A stretch of DNA of 36,901 nt from Rhizobium sp. J15 (GTDB lineage Bacteria; Pseudomonadota; Alphaproteobacteria; Rhizobiales; Rhizobiaceae), in assembly GCF_002531825.1 (NCBI RefSeq), contig NZ_NWSX01000057.1:1-36901 (forward strand). Reading direction: 5' to 3'. Shown here one piece after another: positions 8,166 through 17,566 of this stretch (position 1 is the stretch's first letter; each line of letters opens with the position of its first letter). The notes beneath the pieces were generated by a model that saw nothing but the letters and a program-made list of their open reading frames with translations, was not told the DNA's origin and did no database searches. The translations under genes and the position numbers were made by a program.

Positions 8166-9782
8166 TTACGCGGCGGGCGCGGCGCGCGAGGTTTCGATGC
8201 GCTTCAGTCCATCGGTGATGGCCGCGAGCCCTTCCCGCAGCGTCTGCCCTATAGTGCCCGGACCGATGTCGATTGGAGGATTGTCAAGCATGGCTACAAT
8301 GTCGCTGCCGTTGAGATAATCGAGCTTCTTCTGGACTGTGGTTCGGACACGCTCGGTCGCGCTCGACAGTGCCTCACCGTTGCGTTCGGTGATGGCGGAG
8401 AGCTGATCTGAAAGCTCTCCTCCGAACTGCAGGAAGATGTCGTCGACATACCTCCACGTTCCGCCGCGGGCTTCCACATCGACCATCTGGTTGATCTTGC
8501 TCTTTACCTCATCCCGCAGCGTCAAGGCAGTGTCGAGATGAGCCTGCCATATAGCTATGATACTTTCGACCGAGTTCTCGATGGATTTGGTCCTTTCGGG
8601 CTGGTCTGCGATGCCAAGAAGGACCAGAAGTTGATCATCGTTACCGAGCCGCGGGACCACCGCTGCGATCAGACGCTCCACAACCGCGCGCCTACGGGCT
8701 GCATCGCCTAGTTCCTTCGGCCATTGCGACGACACTATCTTCGCAATCCTCTCAGAATTCGCGTTCTCTAGCGGATAAGAAAGCTGTCGCTCCTGAGCCT
8801 TTGCCTTGATCAGACGGAACAAGGACTCTACTACCTCGTCTTGATCGAGAGCGCCCGTTGGAACTCTGTTCAGATCGATCCCATTCACCACGACCTCTTC
8901 GCGGCGGTCGCCGTTTGTCTCGCCCTGCCCCGCCCCATCGGGCATGTCATCCACATATTGAAGATTTCGCAGATTCTCAGGATAGGCCAGCATCAACAGA
9001 AGTCGGCCGGCGAAGTTGTGCAGCGTTGCCTCCTGCTCTTCCGGAGGCGTCGCAGCCAGCACACGTTGCAGCCAATCCGCGATCTTCGTGGTCAGATGGG
9101 ACAACTCTGCGGTCTGTCCCGCGCCAATTTGCGCGCTGAGACTTACTGCGTGATTGGAAATGGTCGCGGCCGCGGCGGCAATGCCCTCCTTCACTTCCGG
9201 GAGAAGCTGCTCCAGGAGCTCAGCCCCGCCTTCACGCTTGCTTCTCTCTTCAGTTTCTTCAACACTCCCTGCAGAGTTCCCTTCCGCGCTATCGAGCGCC
9301 GTCATCGGCCGATTGAATTCTTCAGAGTCGTCGGGTGGAAGAAATTGGGAGTTCTCCTCGGCGTTCATCTCAAACTGCTGAATGTCTTCTTCAGTTAAGA
9401 TTCCTGCTTCCTGCATGTCAGGCAACCTCATGCGGAAGTTCACGAAATACTTCTTCATCACCTTTTGGACCTGCGGGAACCCGGCCTTTCCACCATCAGC
9501 CAACTTGACGAGGATAACGCCGTTTTCGTTCATCCTGCCCGTGCCTCTCCGCAGAAGCGAAAAGTTCTCCTTACTACTATCCTCATCATCTTCAAAAGGC
9601 ATGTTTTTCAAAGTTTGTGCCAATCCATTGAGCTTTTTCTTACTCACCAGGACAGCAGGCTTCCGCAGATCGCCAACCGTGCCGACCGCAAAGCAGAACT
9701 CCAAATCCGCTCTGTTCTTCGTCTGGTCGATCAACTGCAGAAATTTCTTCGCTCTTGTCCTATTGTGCTTCATTCCGGCCAT
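8166..9782 (-). CDS. Unknown 538-residue protein downstream of the T6SS tssM operon
   Basis: This intact gene starts at an ATG with GGAG 8 bases upstream and lies on the same strand as tssK-tagH-tssL-tssM. I do not recognise the family. Residues 1-135 look like a compact mixed alpha/beta domain (RADLEFCFAVGTVGDLRKPA, then NENGVILVKLADGGKAGFP). Residues 150-200 are acidic and probably disordered. From about 200 onward the protein looks mainly helical (GGAELLEQLLPEVKEGIAAA, SSATERVRTTVQKKLDYLNG). There is no signal peptide or transmembrane segment. It replaces the rest of a decayed pppA-like gene, about 300 bases after tssM. It could be a T6SS accessory protein, a cargo effector, or an unrelated insertion; only position links it to the T6SS. 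Confidence 0.75.
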   Translation of the reverse strand: MAGMKHNRTRAKKFLQLIDQTKNRADLEFCFAVGTVGDLRKPAVLVSKKKLNGLAQTLKNMPFEDDEDSSKENFSLLRRGTGRMNENGVILVKLADGGKAGFPQVQKVMKKYFVNFRMRLPDMQEAGILTEEDIQQFEMNAEENSQFLPPDDSEEFNRPMTALDSAEGNSAGSVEETEERSKREGGAELLEQLLPEVKEGIAAAAATISNHAVSLSAQIGAGQTAELSHLTTKIADWLQRVLAATPPEEQEATLHNFAGRLLLMLAYPENLRNLQYVDDMPDGAGQGETNGDRREEVVVNGIDLNRVPTGALDQDEVVESLFRLIKAKAQERQLSYPLENANSERIAKIVSSQWPKELGDAARRRAVVERLIAAVVPRLGNDDQLLVLLGIADQPERTKSIENSVESIIAIWQAHLDTALTLRDEVKSKINQMVDVEARGGTWRYVDDIFLQFGGELSDQLSAITERNGEALSSATERVRTTVQKKLDYLNGSDIVAMLDNPPIDIGPGTIGQTLREGLAAITDGLKRIETSRAAPAA

Positions 9783-9804
9783 TATATCTCTCCAGTTTCC
9801 TGTT

Positions 9805-10082
9805 CTAGATCAGTGTACGTCGGTTGATAGGGTGGGACAGGATCTGATCACCCAACTTCCCGAAGATCTGCCTGATGGAGGTGACCGCGCTCTCCAGCGG
9901 TCTAGTCGAGCGGGAAAGCGGCGCGCCGAGATCAAGCGACGATCGCCGCCAGTCGCAGCCGTGACCGCCTCCGATCCGGCCGGCAACCGACATGCCGACC
10001 TCTCCCGCCGCAGACCTGCGTGGGCGTCTCGTGACCCCATAGGGCTTTCCCAGCGCCAGTCGGATGCTATCCCGGCGTTCAT
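9805..10082 (-). pseudogene. pppA-like PP2C phosphatase remnant (impM region)
   Basis: An ATG at 10082 overlaps the tssM stop (ATGA), as expected for a coupled gene. The first frame gives SDWRWESPMG, like the WESA start of T6SS PP2C phosphatases. After a frame change, GMSVAGRIGGGHG corresponds to the usual AVADGMGGH metal-binding motif, with the key Asp lost. The frame ends at 9805. PppA dephosphorylates the FHA protein in systems under threonine phosphorylation control. Homology is short and degraded, so the call is moderate. Confidence 0.5.
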
Positions 10083-13000
10083 AAGAAATCTGGACATCGG
10101 AATTCTGACAGCAGATTGCGGGACAACGGGCTCATCACGCTGTCAGGCTGGAGGTTAAAAACTGCCCAATGGCGACCGGACACCAGTCGTACCTGAATAA
10201 GGTCCCCTCCTCCCAATGGCTGCTTATCCGCCTCATTTAAGAGGCGAAACAGCGCCCAATGGCCGCTCTTGGAGAGGGTGGCGCCTTGAAAACCGATGAA
10301 AGCGACGGAAGCGCCGCCGACGCCGCCGGCCGTAGGCCAATGGAAATGCATGGCCGCCGCGGCCGTTCCTCGTCGATGTTCGAGGCGCTGGCCGTCGATG
10401 TCTACCACCACCTGGTCTGTCAACGGATCGGTCTCGGCGACGGTGAGCAGGAATCCAACTGACACCTGGCCGGCATCATCGAACATGGTGTCGCGGATCG
10501 TGGCTGCCCGTTGGAACTGGGCCAAGGTATTGCGGCCGATAGGGAAATCGACACCGCTCGTTGGCCGAAACTGCCACGAACCTTTGGATTTGTCGACGAA
10601 TGGGGAAAGGTTCTCGGCGAAGAAAGTGTCGATCTCCGCCTTGCGGCCGAACAGCCGGGCGAAATCGCTCAAAGGGATATCCCGGCGGGATCCGCTCGCG
10701 AAGGGATACCGTCCTTCGGTAGCCCGTCGGCACAAATCGCCGGGGCCGCCCGCCCAACCGCTCGCCAACCCGCGCCTCATGCCGCTGACGGTTAGGTCCG
10801 AGCTGTGGCGGCTGAGGCCGAGGATCCATTGCCGGATGGGTTCGGGCAGATCGGCCGCCCCCGCCTCGATCTGTTGGATGGCGACGCCCGCCTGCCCGTT
10901 GTGTTCCAAGATGTTCGAACCCGCCAGCCCCTGCGCCTGGCTGAGGGAGCGATACAGTTCGCCGAGATCCCGGAGAGCACTGTCGATCGGCGCCTGCGCG
11001 CCCGCTTGGCTGTTCGACGGCACTTCGACCAGCTGGTGCAGCCACCGGAAATGATCGCCCATATAGAGCTGGACGTGAGCTTCAGGCGTGTCCGCGGCCG
11101 GTTGAGACCGGAACAGTGCCTCGAGCTCGCTTGGCAACACCTCGCCCTGGGGGACACTGTCACCTTTCGTCAAGCCGTCCTCGGGAGCCGGTGGTTGCTT
11201 GAGCTTTAGCTCCTGCGCCGCCGCGAAAAGGAACAGGCGCATTGGTGACGTCGGCGCGGACAGCGTGTTCAAGGTGCGCAGCGCGTCATCGATACCCCCA
11301 GACGGGCGGATGGACATATCGCCAATGAGCTGGTCCCAGCGCAACGCGAACTCCTGAGCGTAGAGATCCGCCGCCGAACGCCGCAGCTTCTGGCTCACAT
11401 CACCGGCTGCAATCGGCGCGACTACCTGTGAGTCGAGAACCCAGCCTTCTGCAGCGACAGCGTCAGCCACTTGCGGCAGCAATCGCAGGAAGGTTCCGTA
11501 AAACCCCGCCCTCGTGTAGATGCCAGGAACCCCCTCGCTGAGCGGCTGTCCCGATTTGCGAGCCAGGACGCCCTGCGCCAGCGGCCCGGCATGGTCGGCC
11601 AGACGCCAGGTTGGCGCCCGCGAGGCTTCGGGACTGGTCGCGATGATGTCGAGGACGCGGCGCGCCATCGAGACGGTCTGGAGCTTCGCGCGGCTCCTCT
11701 CGATCAGTTCGCCATTAAGCTCACTATGGGGCAGCGGCCCTTCCATGAGTGCATCCAGGTGATCAGCGAGCGCGCTGCGCAGGCCGGCATCGGCTTCGGC
11801 CGGAAACATCACTCGCCAGTCGGCAGCCATCCAGTTTTTGACGACCGCGCGCTGGAGCGGACCCTGCTGACCCAGCATCAGGTAAACCTTTAACGCCTGG
11901 TAGACGAACTGATCATCGTCGTGCCGCTCGACCAATAAGGTTTCCAACCGGAACATCAGCCGCGGCAGCAGGATGGTGTTCACGGCGCGGCGGTACGCCG
12001 CGAGCGTCTGAACCTTGATTTTCTTACTCTGGTCGAGACCCGAACTTGATAGGCGGCCGCCCGCGCTGTCGCCGTTGGCATCACGCAGCCGCTGAAGCAG
12101 TGGCAGGATGGGTCGAAGATCGCCACTCTCAACCCGGTCGAGCTTCAGCTTTTCAGCCCCTCTGGCATAGCTGCCAGCCATTAGGCGAACGCTCTCGATC
12201 AGCTGAACATTCCGAATATAGCTGAACGTCCATAAGACGCTGGCGGTAACAATGACCGCCGCTATCATCGTGTAGGCGCCATACCGGATCCGCCGCTGGC
12301 GCCGATCGAAGCGGTGATTGGCATCGACGAGCCCAGCTTCGGCGAAAACGACTTCGCGCAGCAGCCGGCTGATGAAATAATTACGGCCCGGGCCACGAAG
12401 CGCTGTACAGGGCGGCTGAGCGATCTCGAAGGTCTGAGATCTGGCGTTCGCAACTCGATCGAAGGGCATGCCAATTTGCGTGCCGCTTAAGAAGTAGACG
12501 CCGCGGAGCATAAGCGGTTCCTGGAACGAATTCCCGCCAAAGGCTTCCTTCAAGAACTGTTGCGTCAGGTGCTTGAGGCTAGCGACCTGCTGTGGGAAGC
12601 CGAACATGAGCGCACGACGCTGGAGGTTGCTTTCGTGCTGCATTCGTTCAAGCAGCCTTTCGTTTAGGCGGCCAACAAGCGCATCGTATGCTGCGGCAAA
12701 CGCCATCGGATCGCCTTCGTCCTCCGACGCCTCTTGCGCAAAGGTGAACCCCCACACCGCCTCCCGCCCCTCGCGACCCAGATCGTCGAAGAATTCAACA
12801 AATCCCGCCAGCAGATCGCTCTTAGTGAAAAGCACATAAATCGGCAGTTGCAGGCGAAGCTCCCTGTACACTTCGAGGAGCCGCTCACGGATACAGCGCG
12901 CGCGATCGGCGAGCACTTCCTCGGATGTAGAATTCAGCTCGCTGATTGCGATCGTGACTAAGACACCGTTCAGCGGCTGCCGTGGCCGGGAGCGTCTGAG

Positions 13001-13684
13001 CATACGAAGCAAGCCACGCCAAACCGCTTTGTCCCGGTCTGCATCACCCTCCTGTACCGTGTAGCGCCCAGCAGTGTCGACGAACACCGCGTCATCGGTG
13101 ATCCACCAGTCGCAGTTTTCCGTACCCGCTAACCCACCGGCGGCTCTCAGACCGGACCTCGCCGCCATCGGAAAGCTGAGCCCGGAATTGACTATTGCTG
13201 TGGTCTTCCCCGAGTTGGGCGGACCGATCATCACATACCAGGGCCGCTGATAGAGCCACCGCCTGCTGATACCTCCTGCGTAGCGGCGCCCCTTGAGTGT
13301 GGTAAGGGTCTCGCGGAAACGATGACGAATCGCCTCCAGCTCTCTTTCAGCAAGCGTGCTGGCTTGCCCCACACTTCGGTCGGAAGGCCTTGGGTCTCTC
13401 TTCTTCTGCTCGGCCCCACCCGCGTCCAGCGCTCCCGACACTCGTGATTGGACGAGGTCTTCAAAATAGGCCTGAACCTTGTAAAGCTGGGACTGGATCA
13501 AGTAGATCACGGTGTATCCGACCGGAATCAGCATCGATGCCGCGATCTGGCTGCGAAGGCTGTCAAGCGGCGCAAATCCTCCGACCGAGATATGCGGTCC
13601 GAGCGTGAAGATTAAGGCACATACGATCGCCGCCCCGCCGACACGGAGCCATTGCCACCTAAGCGCTTTCTTGATTGACTGCAT
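10079..13684 (-). CDS. tssM: T6SS inner-membrane protein TssM (IcmF/ImpL)
   Basis: The 1201-residue protein is full length for TssM. Two transmembrane segments occur near residues 16-29 and 48-64, and a third near 470-490 precedes the periplasmic part. The cytoplasmic domain has a Walker A motif GPPNSGKT at 154-161 and FVDTAGRY near 205 as the Walker B/G3 region, so nucleotide binding is probably retained. The C-terminal part has the usual IcmF-C and DUF1215-like helical and beta regions. With TssL it forms the membrane complex that anchors the T6SS baseplate. It starts 9 bases after the tssL stop, in the order tssK-tagH-tssL-tssM. Its stop overlaps a decayed pppA start. Confidence 0.95.
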   Translation of the reverse strand: MQSIKKALRWQWLRVGGAAIVCALIFTLGPHISVGGFAPLDSLRSQIAASMLIPVGYTVIYLIQSQLYKVQAYFEDLVQSRVSGALDAGGAEQKKRDPRPSDRSVGQASTLAERELEAIRHRFRETLTTLKGRRYAGGISRRWLYQRPWYVMIGPPNSGKTTAIVNSGLSFPMAARSGLRAAGGLAGTENCDWWITDDAVFVDTAGRYTVQEGDADRDKAVWRGLLRMLRRSRPRQPLNGVLVTIAISELNSTSEEVLADRARCIRERLLEVYRELRLQLPIYVLFTKSDLLAGFVEFFDDLGREGREAVWGFTFAQEASEDEGDPMAFAAAYDALVGRLNERLLERMQHESNLQRRALMFGFPQQVASLKHLTQQFLKEAFGGNSFQEPLMLRGVYFLSGTQIGMPFDRVANARSQTFEIAQPPCTALRGPGRNYFISRLLREVVFAEAGLVDANHRFDRRQRRIRYGAYTMIAAVIVTASVLWTFSYIRNVQLIESVRLMAGSYARGAEKLKLDRVESGDLRPILPLLQRLRDANGDSAGGRLSSSGLDQSKKIKVQTLAAYRRAVNTILLPRLMFRLETLLVERHDDDQFVYQALKVYLMLGQQGPLQRAVVKNWMAADWRVMFPAEADAGLRSALADHLDALMEGPLPHSELNGELIERSRAKLQTVSMARRVLDIIATSPEASRAPTWRLADHAGPLAQGVLARKSGQPLSEGVPGIYTRAGFYGTFLRLLPQVADAVAAEGWVLDSQVVAPIAAGDVSQKLRRSAADLYAQEFALRWDQLIGDMSIRPSGGIDDALRTLNTLSAPTSPMRLFLFAAAQELKLKQPPAPEDGLTKGDSVPQGEVLPSELEALFRSQPAADTPEAHVQLYMGDHFRWLHQLVEVPSNSQAGAQAPIDSALRDLGELYRSLSQAQGLAGSNILEHNGQAGVAIQQIEAGAADLPEPIRQWILGLSRHSSDLTVSGMRRGLASGWAGGPGDLCRRATEGRYPFASGSRRDIPLSDFARLFGRKAEIDTFFAENLSPFVDKSKGSWQFRPTSGVDFPIGRNTLAQFQRAATIRDTMFDDAGQVSVGFLLTVAETDPLTDQVVVDIDGQRLEHRRGTAAAAMHFHWPTAGGVGGASVAFIGFQGATLSKSGHWALFRLLNEADKQPLGGGDLIQVRLVSGRHWAVFNLQPDSVMSPLSRNLLSEFRCPDFL

Positions 13685-13693
13685 GGCTTGTCT

Positions 13694-14983
13694 TCATTGT
13701 GTCTTTGTGATGATGATTTGAATCCGACGGTTCCGCGCGCGGCCCTCGGGCGTGTGGTTCGAAGCGACCGGTTCTCCGCTCCCTCTGCCCTCTTCTCGCA
13801 CGCGGCCTGGGTCATCCATCATGGATTTGATAATCTCGGCAGCTGCGCTCGCACGCGCGAGCGAAAGGGAATCGTTTGAAGGGAAGGCGAGTGATTGCAC
13901 CGGAATGGCGTCGGTGTGCCCGGTCAGGAGGACCGATCCCGACTCACCGTTCAGAGAACGACCAATTCGTAAAAGAAGCGGCAGGAACATTTTCTTCACT
14001 TCCGGACTAGCAGAATCGAACATCCCGGAGGCGCGAATGATAACGACGATCTGCTGTGGGTCCTCGGACACAGTGACAAGCCCTTCGCGGATTTCGGGCT
14101 CGAGGAAGTTACGCAGTCGGTCGCTGCTCATAACAACCTTTGGTGGCAATGCGATTCTCGCCGATCTGACAACGCCGTTCGGCGGCAATGTCGCGATATC
14201 GTTGAAGACAGCGTCGGCGCGGGCATTTAATGCATGCAGGAGTCCGGTATAGATCGAGAGGAGTAATCCTGCCCCAAACGCTACGACGGCCCAGATTGGA
14301 ACGATTGTGCGGCGTGGCTTCGGATTATTTGAGTTCCTCCGCCAGTGCGGGGATAGTTCGCGCTCGAAGTCACCACGGGCTGCTCGGATCAGGCGGTAGA
14401 CGTCTTCGCACAGCACACTGAGCTCTGCGGCTCCTCCCGCAGTGACGCGGTAGCGGCCTTCGAAGCCCAACCTCATGCAGTAGTAGAGCAGCTCCAGCAG
14501 TTCTATATTGATGGCCGGTTCATTTTTCAATTGCGTCAGCAGATCGAAGAAGCGCTCGCCGCCCCAGGTATCGCTGAACAGCGATCCCACCAAGCTGCGC
14601 GTCGTCCAGACGCTGTTGCTGCCCCAGGCTGTGTTCAGAACGATGTCATCGATGGTCGCGCAGAGGGCGTATTTGCAGACCTTGATCGCTCGCGAGGGCA
14701 ATCCGAGCGGCGTGATCCGACGCTCAAAAGCATCGATCTCCCGCAGCACCCTAAGGCGCAGTGCTTCAACGTCGATATGGCTAGCACTGCTCTTGAGCTG
14801 AGCGCTGAGACCCAGCAGCGCCGCCGCGGCCGCGACCAGTGGATTAAGTCGGTCGAGCGCAAGCATCTCCCAGGTAAGTTCGTCCGCCACTGGCGATGAC
14901 GGCGAAGGGACAGCCAACTGCTCCTCGGCGTGAAGGAGGACGAGTGGCTGGGATTTTGGCATCGTTTCCTCAATCACCATCAT
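13694..14983 (-). CDS. tssL: T6SS inner-membrane protein TssL (DotU/ImpK) with OmpA-like domain
   Basis: The 429-residue product starts at the ATG overlapping the stop of the FHA gene (TGATG), which indicates translational coupling; an ATG at 14995 is possible but less likely. Residues 35-215 form the cytoplasmic DotU domain (ELLYYCMRLGFEGRYRV is conserved). One transmembrane segment (VPIWAVVAFGAGLLLSIYTG) lies near 230-250. The C-terminal 150 residues are an OmpA/MotB-like peptidoglycan-binding domain, with VLLTGHTDAIPV, SNDSLSLARASAAA and a TPEGRARNRRIQI end. This is an 'evolved' TssL that can bind the cell wall itself, which fits the absence of tssJ. The gene appears intact. Confidence 0.93.
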   Translation of the reverse strand: MMVIEETMPKSQPLVLLHAEEQLAVPSPSSPVADELTWEMLALDRLNPLVAAAAALLGLSAQLKSSASHIDVEALRLRVLREIDAFERRITPLGLPSRAIKVCKYALCATIDDIVLNTAWGSNSVWTTRSLVGSLFSDTWGGERFFDLLTQLKNEPAINIELLELLYYCMRLGFEGRYRVTAGGAAELSVLCEDVYRLIRAARGDFERELSPHWRRNSNNPKPRRTIVPIWAVVAFGAGLLLSIYTGLLHALNARADAVFNDIATLPPNGVVRSARIALPPKVVMSSDRLRNFLEPEIREGLVTVSEDPQQIVVIIRASGMFDSASPEVKKMFLPLLLRIGRSLNGESGSVLLTGHTDAIPVQSLAFPSNDSLSLARASAAAEIIKSMMDDPGRVREEGRGSGEPVASNHTPEGRARNRRIQIIITKTQ

Positions 14984-16203
14984 CAACCCGCCCACTTCCC
15001 TTCGGAGCGGACGCTCTCATCGTGGGATCGGCGGGCGGGTCGACTACGCTCTCGCACTGGGCGCGCGAAGTCGGCGCCGAAGCTCCGGAGCAAATCGGTT
15101 TCGATGCTCGATACGACGTCATTGAAGACGCGCACGTACGCACTCCGGTTTCGCGCCTTATGGTTGCGGTGCAAAAGGGAACGGGGCCGCCCCATCGCCT
15201 TCTCGATCCCTGCTAGGGACAAGCGTGCACGGACGCTGGACAGAGCCTTCTGCACAGCCGCGAATGACACGTCATGCGTCCCACGGTCGGTGAAGGCTTG
15301 CTCAACGGCCAGGTCTCCGCGGAGGGACCCGCTGGAGTCATTGCACAGAACTGCGCGCAACGCCTCGCCGACATCGGGAACGAGACTCAGGGTTTTTTCG
15401 TCGGAACTCTTATTTCTGAATAATTGTTCGCCAGCTCTCGCTCGGAGAGTATGCTGTGCAGCGCGGCGGAATACAGAAGCATTTTCCCTGCACGATCCAG
15501 CACGCTTACGATGCCGGCATTCCGGACATCTGCCAATGATAAGCCGCAGGCGGCAAGGAAAGCCGTGACCGCCGCTCGATGATTCTTGGCGAGATGATTG
15601 CTCCACCTTGGGTTGCGTCAAGATGGGGGCCCGATCTGGCACACTGTCTGCGTAGATATCCCACGGACTTCTCATCATGCCCGCCAGCGCGTCTAAACGA
15701 GTGCCTAAGAACGGCAATGGTAGGAACTCGCCGTCGCTCAGGTCCAGCAGCGCTTCTTCACCCCGGGTGCAATTGCCCGCCAGGAGCGACGAGGCCGTTT
15801 CGAGGGGGCCAAGAAGACTCAACTCCTCACTTGTCGCTGCAAGTTGTCCCTCCGGTTCGGCGGCACTCTCCGCAATGGATATCGAAGGCGACACCGCGAC
15901 GACATCGGTCATATAGGCGCCGATCTGAATAACATCGCTGGTTTTCCGGGCGACCGGCGCCTCTGACGGAAGCGGCACCGCCTCGTCATTTTGACATGTG
16001 TCGTCGCGGCCTCGGTCGATCAGTACGTATCGCCGTGCCATGCACTCGATTGAGCAGTGGGATTTCGAGACCATCTGCTGATCATCCGGCAGAACCAGGC
16101 TGTTGCCTGCTCGGCTGGTAGTCAGTCCACCAGCCGCGTCGCCCGGCACGAGATATTCCGGAAAACTACATCTATTGCTGTGTACACGTAGCGTGAGGGG
16201 CAT
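14983..16203 (-). CDS. tagH: T6SS FHA-domain protein (TagH/ImpI), probably damaged by two compensating frameshifts
   Basis: The 406-codon frame starts 8 bases after tssK. Residues 1-100 are an FHA domain, with SRAGN in place of the usual GR-x-N, VSKSHC for the S-x-x-H loop, and NDEAVPLP; several positions have drifted. The C-terminal part (LSLVPDVGEALRAVL, GIEKAMGRPRSLL, FGADFARP) matches the TagH C-terminal domain. Between about 15395 and 15600 the annotated frame is Cys/Arg-rich nonsense, while the +1 frame reads TAFLAACGLSLADVRNAGIV and ALHSILSERELANNYSEIRV, which fits the family. Two indels that cancel therefore garble about 65 residues; one seems to lie in the six-A run near 15392-15397. 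FHA proteins of this kind bind phosphothreonine and gate T6SS assembly. Function is doubtful. Confidence 0.8.
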   Translation of the reverse strand: MPLTLRVHSNRCSFPEYLVPGDAAGGLTTSRAGNSLVLPDDQQMVSKSHCSIECMARRYVLIDRGRDDTCQNDEAVPLPSEAPVARKTSDVIQIGAYMTDVVAVSPSISIAESAAEPEGQLAATSEELSLLGPLETASSLLAGNCTRGEEALLDLSDGEFLPLPFLGTRLDALAGMMRSPWDIYADSVPDRAPILTQPKVEQSSRQESSSGGHGFPCRLRLIIGRCPECRHRKRAGSCRENASVFRRAAQHTLRARAGEQLFRNKSSDEKTLSLVPDVGEALRAVLCNDSSGSLRGDLAVEQAFTDRGTHDVSFAAVQKALSSVRARLSLAGIEKAMGRPRSLLHRNHKARNRSAYVRVFNDVVSSIETDLLRSFGADFARPVRERSRPARRSHDESVRSEGKWAG

Positions 16204-16210
16204 TGGTGGG

Positions 16211-17566
16211 CTAACTCAAATGTGGGTTCTGTCCGGCTCGGATGGCCCAGAGAGCCATTTCGAGATTTGGGAAGTCGCCAGCAACGTGCAGCGCCAAGCC
16301 GGCGGATTGGGGCATATCCTTCCAGAAGCGGCTATTTTGATCGATCTCGAAATAGCTGAATCCAACATGGAAGGGGATCTGACGCGGCGCGACCGGTAGG
16401 GGATTGATGATAATGCCGGGCAGTGCGACATTGACGAGTTCCGTGATTTTCTCCGCCGGGCCGATCTTAATCTGAGACGGGAACTCGCGCCGGAGGCGCT
16501 CGACCTCAATATCAGCCCGAGCAGCCAGCACGAAGCTCGAGGTCGTAAAGAGAGAGCGGTCGGCCACCTCAGCCACATGGACACCGTATTTTTGCCGCTG
16601 CAGCGGTACGGGGACCGCAGTCTGCTCAATCACTGCACCCAGCGAAGCCCGGATCGACTGTATCACTGGCAAAAACGCCTCCGCGAGAGAGTCGTGCTTG
16701 TAAACACCAAGGGTCGGGGCACGTTTATCGACGCGGGCGAACGTGGCTAGTTCACCCGCCAACTGGAGCATGAGAACATACAGCGATTCCGGATTTACAA
16801 CGGCGGCCTTGGACAGGTGGCAGAAGTACGGCTCGTACCGATTGATCGCCTGCAGCAGAAGGAAGTCCGCGAGCTCTGCAACCCGGTTCGTTCCCGACTG
16901 GGAGACCCGAGTGGCCAGAGCTTCACCACGATGGTGAAGCAGGCCGGTGATCTCAGTGATGTAGTTCGAGAGGACCCGGGAGCTGGCGCAGTCGGGGGTT
17001 GGCGGCACGTGCGTTTCGTCCAGAATGATCTGTCGGTCGGCCCGGACCTCTATGATACGGGCGATTGGGATGCAAGTGTAGCCAGACCGGTCTGCCGCGT
17101 CCGGCAGCAGTCGAAAATCCAGCCTCGCTACGTCGATGGAGGCGCTGCCTCGCTCGCCAGCGTTGGTGTCGACAACATCCTCAGTGGAGACTGCGAAGCG
17201 GATAGGTACGTCAATTCCCGCTTGCGCGTCGGTTTCAAGAGCGCCGGGTTGATAAAACGGTACCGCCAAGTGAATAAGCGAATCTCGAAAATCCGGCGGA
17301 ACGTCGTAGGGAGTTGGCTGGTTGGCTTCGTCAGGAATACTGAAGGGCATCCCGTCCTCCAAGACGCCGCGAGCCGCTTCGATGGCGATCTTACCGAGAC
17401 CAAGCAGCTCTCGATTGAGCCGCAGCTCGCTGATACCCCACCCGTACCCATGCAAAACCGCCGTCCTGCTGCGCACCAGCTGTTCGACGTGACGATCGGC
17501 CTGCTGAAAATGCTGCGGGCGGAGGAACAAGCCCTCCGACCAGACGACCCTATTATTCCACGACAT
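16211..17566 (-). CDS. tssK: T6SS baseplate protein TssK (ImpJ/VasE)
   Basis: The 451-residue protein has the normal TssK length and its hallmark N-terminus VVWSEGLFLRPQHFQQADRH. It also has the C-terminal INPLPVAPRQIPFHVGFSYF and EIDQNSRFWKDM segments. TssK is the trimeric connector between the TssE/F/G baseplate wedge and the TssL/TssM membrane complex. It is the first gene of the minus-strand operon. Upstream sequence is IS-rich, so its original promoter, probably shared with divergent tssA, may be lost. The start codon is supported by GAGGCGAG about 10 bases upstream. Confidence 0.93.
   Translation of the reverse strand: MSWNNRVVWSEGLFLRPQHFQQADRHVEQLVRSRTAVLHGYGWGISELRLNRELLGLGKIAIEAARGVLEDGMPFSIPDEANQPTPYDVPPDFRDSLIHLAVPFYQPGALETDAQAGIDVPIRFAVSTEDVVDTNAGERGSASIDVARLDFRLLPDAADRSGYTCIPIARIIEVRADRQIILDETHVPPTPDCASSRVLSNYITEITGLLHHRGEALATRVSQSGTNRVAELADFLLLQAINRYEPYFCHLSKAAVVNPESLYVLMLQLAGELATFARVDKRAPTLGVYKHDSLAEAFLPVIQSIRASLGAVIEQTAVPVPLQRQKYGVHVAEVADRSLFTTSSFVLAARADIEVERLRREFPSQIKIGPAEKITELVNVALPGIIINPLPVAPRQIPFHVGFSYFEIDQNSRFWKDMPQSAGLALHVAGDFPNLEMALWAIRAGQNPHLS

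Noticed and set aside
7645..8319. 224-residue plus-strand open frame
   Set aside because: Overlaps the end of the intact minus-strand gene and a SIR2-like frame; its own sequence has no recognisable features.
9382..10158. 258-residue plus-strand open frame
   Set aside because: Antisense to the 538-residue gene, the pppA remnant and tssM; no ribosome site or family.
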